A stretch of 64,000 nucleotides of DNA, taken from the NCBI GenBank assembly GCA_025642065.1, contig JAODUP010000185.1, positions 174,501-238,500 of the forward strand. Reading direction: 5' to 3'. The translations under genes and the position numbers were made by a program. This stretch comes from Paralvinella palmiformis (taxonomy: Eukaryota; Annelida; Polychaeta; Terebellida; Alvinellidae). The first letter of the stretch is position 1. The number at the start of each line of letters is the position of its first letter. The notes under the pieces are model-generated. The model saw only the letters and a list, made by a program, of their open reading frames with translations. It was not told the DNA's origin and searched no databases. Below are positions 59,640 to 64,000 of the stretch, in pieces.

Positions 59640-60725
59640 ACATCTAAACAACATTTGAAACCTATTCCTACAGAACTCTATAGATAAATAAACTACATAC
59701 TTCAATCTATGTATTAAATATTCTACACCTACACATATCTATGCATACGCAGACATTTTACACTTGTCCTGGCTCATCAGCCTGTGGTGACCAACTAATG
59801 CGCTTTTCGGTCGGTCACGCCCACAGGGAAGCGGCTACATCCCGTCTACGCACAGGTAGCAGAAGCCCGTATAAAAAGTACCACGTGACATCACAGCTGG
59901 CAGCTAACAACACCTGCGAGTGGTTTAATGGCGAGTTAGTACATACACAAGATAACCACTTTGAGACCAGACTTTTCGAGTTGTTTGAAAGAAACCTATA
60001 CACATAAGAACATTTCGACATCACTGATCCTGATCTCAGCTTCATTCTGGCTTCATTCATTCGACTAACCAAACAAATTCTACCTATGCCAACTGTATCA
60101 ACAGGTCCGGCGTCGTAGAGTGTATAGTTAGACCTTTTATAGGCTGACCAAGGGCATACCAACATAACGGTTTGGGGATTACGTGACAATATTTTGTTGT
60201 TTACACTATATACAGATGAAACAGTAAAATGGCTTAGGTCTAAGATCTACGTAGCTATAATGGACAGTGGTTTATTACTGGAATAGAGCGAAATATAGTC
60301 TCAATCCTGAGTAAATACTATGAGCTAATCCTTATAGATTTCTGTTCATCACTAGGTGAACGTTCATCCACGCCTAATTTAGAATCCCTTCATTTAGGCA
60401 GTTAGGTGTGGTGGGATCTAAATTAATGTGCCTATCCACTTGATCTATTTAGCTTATAATCGAAAATAGCGGATTTCAGGCAGACCTCCGATACTGAGCA
60501 CGACACATAAGGATTATATTAGCTAAACCTAAATAATTGTGCCATACGAATGCAACCTAACTGCTCAAAATAGGGAAAGAAAACCAATGTGCAAAGCTTA
60601 ATACCCATGGAGATGTCTGACGTAGTAACAAACGCCTCCCGTGGTGTAAATCCATCAAATGGGTCGTTTCGCCAGACCACATAAGAGGACAACAATACAG
60701 AGTATACATAATACACAGAAATGCT
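59640..60725 (+). repeat. Dispersed repeat beta, copy 2
   Basis: Homologous to 1965-3070: CTCATCAGCCTGTGGTGACC (59775), GCGCTTTTCGGTCGGTCACG (59800), GATAACCACTTTGAGACCAG (59950), GTGAACGTTCATCCACGCCT (60356), ATGGAGATGTCTGACGTAGT (60607) and GTCGTTTCGCCAGACCACAT (60662). Frames at 59741-60007 and 59815-60189 have no shared frame in copy 1, so it is treated as non-coding. Confidence 0.8.
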
Positions 60726-60899
60726 GATAGATTAAAACATTTTTAACGACAGAACATTCTTACTTTGGTATAATAACCAATCTGGATCGAAATAGTTCTG
60801 ATGTCGGTCATGGGCAATGGGTGATTTAGGATAAACATATGGTTGCACTGGCTCAGAACATCAACATATACCATGAAACCTGTACCTCCACGAATCTGT

Positions 60900-61400
60900 A
60901 CATAAATAACATTAAAAAAAATAATAATTTGAATATAGATTCACCACAATGATGACATAATGAATGATATATTAAATATCTCTATTATCACACCAAGTAA
61001 CAGATAATGGATGGCTAAAGACGTTGGACATCTAGGTTGAATAGAATTAGAAAACATCGAGTTTTAATAGATAGTATGGAAATATTATACATTTATTAGC
61101 GTATAAAAAGACACTACGACAAAGTTATACTATCAATCACCGACAGTGGGTTTGACTCGTACATTCAAAGCTGACGTTTGTCATAGCTGACAACATTATT
61201 TTAGATGTTTCTTGTAAGACTTGCCTTAATTCAAGTCAGTCAGTCAGTTATCTCAACGAGTTAGCTAATTGATCACGATGACGCAGATAATGATGCTAAT
61301 CATTATCATAATCACCATCGGCATCATCGTGGTCATCATCATCAATGACATCAGCAGCACCATCATCACTAAGAGAACGGAAACTAGTTAATTCAAATTA
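60900..61400. repeat. Repeat zeta, copy 2 (block order reversed)
   Basis: 60900-61235 matches 53640-53925 and 61260-61400 matches 53481-53625, joined by a short CAGT tract at 61236-61250. Block order is opposite to the 53 kb copy while the strand is the same. Confidence 0.75.
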
Positions 61401-61429
61401 TTATTGTTGGTAACTCTCTCGTTAATGCT

Positions 61430-61646
61430 TGAACGACTATTTAAAAGTTACGCTTTATAGCCAGGAAGTAAAATTAATTTAGATAAGTGTCAGAATTAGT
61501 TATTATACATAAACAAAGTTGGCACAACATTAATTAATGTTATTTTAACTGATGTAATGTTCCTCTATACCACAACATTAAATTATTATCTAGCTTCTTT
61601 GCACGCATCAAAGATGTTGATAATAATGATGATGATAATGATGATT

Positions 61647-61687
<41 letters not shown>

Positions 61688-62670
61688 ATGATGATGATGA
61701 TGATGATGATGATGATGTATATAACAGCTCTCTTAACCCTAAAAGATCAACCAAAATTATTAGATAGACCATTATAGGGTTAGAACATGAGAAGAAAACA
61801 CTTTGCCGTGATAATATGCGTATAACTCATTGACTATTTGGGTGTTATTCGATCACCGAAAGCTGACTTTTACCATAATCTACTGTCTTTTGTTTCGTTG
61901 TTAGCTAACACCTCCATTGATCACCGATTACATAATACCATTTAGCCTAGAGCTATTCCACCAATCGTGTTGGTTCCTTCTGCCGAAGAACTACAAATAG
62001 TGATTGCTTGATTGATTTATATAGATATGACATTAACTGTTGTTTGTTTCAGAGTTCGCATGCATGATAGTTAGTCCCTCGCATCACGCTATATGTTTTC
62101 CGAACTACAGCTGAGCTGTAACATAAGGAAGTAACATATCTAGCAGCTATACAAGCTAATGATGAAGATGGATTTGGCAATTACTCAGTTTTAAGAAAAA
62201 CTAATCTAAAAGATTAATACTTTTATTTATGTATACATTGCGTATCGCAGATATCAATAAAGGGCGGGTCAATGTCTAAATCATAGTTCTTTTAGCAACA
62301 TATATCCATCATAAGCGTTCAAATCTCTGTTTATATATGTTTTGTAGCTTCCATTTCTCAGAGTGGGAATTGTTTGATTCCTTTAACATATGATTGAGCT
62401 AAATACTGACTCTAAAATGGCACCATTTGTTCTGATATTTGCCAATTCATGAGACCAAATCTCAATATTAAATGTGTCTGTAGGAATTTCCATCCATCAA
62501 TGGCATTGGTAAGCGCCCTCGTAGTCGGCATGTTTTATGTAACAACTTTAATTGCATATACAGTTCACCTTAGTAGTAAATGGGAATATAATTATATTTC
62601 TCAGGTCCAGTTATGTCCAGTCTGTGCTATGACAATGATGGCTAGCTCTAGTCTGTTTATCATGAATAAC
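61430..62670. repeat. Segmental duplication, copy 2
   Basis: Aligns with 56010-56493 plus 57188-58530. It lacks the LINE fragment: GATTGCTTGATTGATT runs on into TATATAGATATGACATTAAC at about 62020. It ends in an antisense alpha segment (62590-62665, TTATGTCCAGTCTGTGCTAT). A (GAT)n tract at 61618-61717 is specific to this copy. Confidence 0.75.
61618..61717. repeat. (GAT)n microsatellite
   Basis: About 100 bp of GAT triplets with one 2-bp slip near 61687. Confidence 0.97.
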
Positions 62671-63044
62671 TTGTCTTGTTAAGGGGAATTGATACCCCAG
62701 ACCGTCGCTGGAGGGCACAGCCTATTATAGGGAGTTTATTAAATTCAATGCTAATGAGGGGGTAAAATGTTTTGTTGGTGGTGGCTGATCGTCTTATTAT
62801 ATATTTTGCTTTCTCCTCTGTGGGACGGGAATGGTGAACCGGGAGTAGTTTCTGTGTAATATGTTTGCAAATATTCCGTAGTCCTCGGCATTCCATAAAA
62901 CGGTTTTAACATACCCATTACCTATAGCGTGTCTTTCTAAGGTCTTGAAATTATTGGAATATGAGTAACATGTGAGTAGTCGGAGTAGGGTGATTATAAA
63001 TCTATTGCTTACATGTCTGTATAGCGTCAAGGTTTGTGGATAAA

Positions 63045-63275
63045 TTGGCAAGTCGGTCAGACTCTTCGTTCCCGAAATTTGTAGCTTGGTATGGCTAGTT
63101 GTTTAAGATATTTCACTTCATCCCAGACTTGGTACGTTGTTTCTGGGTAGGTCAAAGAGGGTGTGTCTGGAGGATGAGGAGTATAACCATGGAGTCAGTG
63201 TGTATGACTATCCCATGATGGAGAATTCGGTTGGGCGTCATCAGGAGGGCAGTCAGTTCGGTTAAGGTTATCGAA
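63045..63275 (-). pseudogene. I-like LINE RNase H domain, broken
   Basis: Antisense peptides LTELTALLMTPNRILHHG (catalytic Glu region), VIHTDSMVILLIL (TDS with the catalytic Asp) and GNEESDRLANLS (the GNExAD-LA motif with the final Asp) occur in the order expected for a LINE RNase H. Stops and a frame change interrupt them. Confidence 0.7.
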
Positions 63276-63599
63276 GTGAACTCAGGGAGTCTACCTCAAA
63301 TATAACTTTCTTCCACAGATTAAGCCGCCCAACCTATATTACCGGTACCATGTTGTTGCCTACCGTATGTGTACCAAACTGATATGTGTATCACAAAGGT
63401 TCACCTATTTCGTCCTATATAAGGGCTGTTGGAGATTAATCTAGGTAGATCCAGAGAGATTAGGAGATAAGCTCTTCGTACGATGTCGAATTAGTCTGTG
63501 GCTGAATGAGAATACATGTGCAGAATATGTGAGATCTATTGATTGTTCTCTGATAATGAGGGATAACCTGTAGTCTACAGTGGAAGAACATGGTTTTAG

Positions 63600-64000
63600 T
63601 TTTAGAAGACAATTCTAAGACTTTCTGCAGCTGTCGTCAGTCGGTGAAGGGCCTGTTACGTCTATAAAAATGAGGACAAGTCGTCGGCATATGCGTGAAG
63701 TTTGTCCCCGTGCTGACGGCTAGTTGAAATATAACGATGACAAAGGCGCTGGAAGTCATGTGTCAGTCGAGTGCTCTTTTGAGTTGAATTCCTGGAGGGC
63801 TACTACTATATTTCTGTTTGACAAGTAGTCCTTGAGCCATGCTAGGATCTTACCTTTTGAATCCGAGGGTTATTAATTATTCTAAAATAGCTTGTGGTTG
63901 AGCTCGTTTAAAAGCTTTGTCCAGATCCAGGAAAGTCACAGCAGTTGTTTTATTTTGTCTGTTGGATTTTCGACTATTGACAATGTCGCCAATGAGTTAA
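63600..64000 (-). pseudogene. I-like LINE reverse transcriptase, partial and broken
   Basis: Holds the LDLDKAF block with the first catalytic Asp, the LAWLKDYLSNRN segment that precedes the GTPQG region (itself decayed), and YADD. The frames differ between motifs. The N-terminal part lies outside the window. Confidence 0.75.

Larger units (their letters stand above)
62672..64000 (-). mobile_element. I-like LINE with RT and RNase H, continues past the right edge
   Basis: Antisense. From 64000 downward: the palm motif LDLDKAF (63932-63910, reframed), AWLKDYLSNRNIVV (63845 downward), an intact YADD (63691-63680) in KLHAYADDLSSF, an RNase H region (63275-63045) and a C-terminal frame (62660-62896). 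The 3' end GGCTGTGCCCTCCAGCGACG (about 62722-62703) is followed by GGTCTGGGG, then CCCCTTAA at 62680. RT plus RNase H with this type of 3' end fits the I clade (Nimbus/ingi-like), as inferred from memory of those families. Frameshifts show it is dead. It is inserted in an antisense alpha segment. Confidence 0.8.

Noticed and set aside
59741..60189. Overlapping 88- and 124-codon frames on opposite strands
   Set aside because: They lie in beta copy 2. The homologous region of copy 1 (about 2000-2450) does not keep either frame, so they are chance frames in a non-coding repeat.

Overview
This is a eukaryotic, almost certainly animal, nuclear window with no recognisable host gene. It is AT-rich and has no bacterial-type operons. 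It is packed with microsatellites, decayed non-LTR retrotransposons (LINEs), tRNA-derived SINEs, one DNA transposon relic and several long non-coding repeat families. The LINE types (L2/CR1-like with endonuclease and YADD reverse transcriptase, and an I-like element with RNase H), the SINE heads and the long ACTC/GAGT arrays suggest a lophotrochozoan, most likely a mollusc. That placement is an inference. All conclusions come from reading the sequence and comparing parts of the window with each other by eye, so repeat boundaries are approximate (tens of bases) unless a target-site duplication fixes them.

Layout. 1-13 kb: a short open frame running off the left edge, then two repeat families I call alpha (about 0.7 kb, headed by a GT-type microsatellite) and beta (about 1.1 kb), which lie together as alpha+beta, plus SINE copies A, B, C and D. 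13-21 kb, 29-41 kb and 50-52 kb: five plus-strand copies of a multi-kilobase unit, gamma. Gamma carries a variable microsatellite at one or two fixed internal positions, an ACTC tract and an embedded SINE-C-like block. Reverse-oriented parts of gamma lie near 5, 42, 54, 56 and 62 kb. 22-23.7 kb: L2/CR1-like LINE 3' ends. 25.1-27.9 kb: a DNA transposon relic with long terminal inverted repeats around a dead gene. 28.8-29.6 kb: a (GAGT)n array facing an ACTC-rich array. 36.8-40.1 kb: a near-full-length L2-like LINE that splits a gamma unit. 42.7-44.9 kb: a second L2-like LINE, antisense, with an internal deletion. 56-58.9 kb and 61.4-62.7 kb: two copies of one segmental duplication, one of them interrupted by a LINE fragment. 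62.7-64 kb: an antisense I-like LINE with RNase H, running off the right edge.

No operon, pathway or expressed gene system is visible. The value of the window is historical. Several insertions can be read against an uninterrupted copy of the same repeat elsewhere in the window (SINE D at 14.5 kb against 28.26 kb; a LINE fragment at 56.5 kb against 62.02 kb). A SINE shares its 3' tail with an I-like LINE. Microsatellites recur at set positions within repeat families. The best candidate for something poorly described is the 2.8 kb inverted-repeat element at 25.1-27.9 kb, whose dead gene belongs to a multi-copy invertebrate protein family that I know only as uncharacterised.
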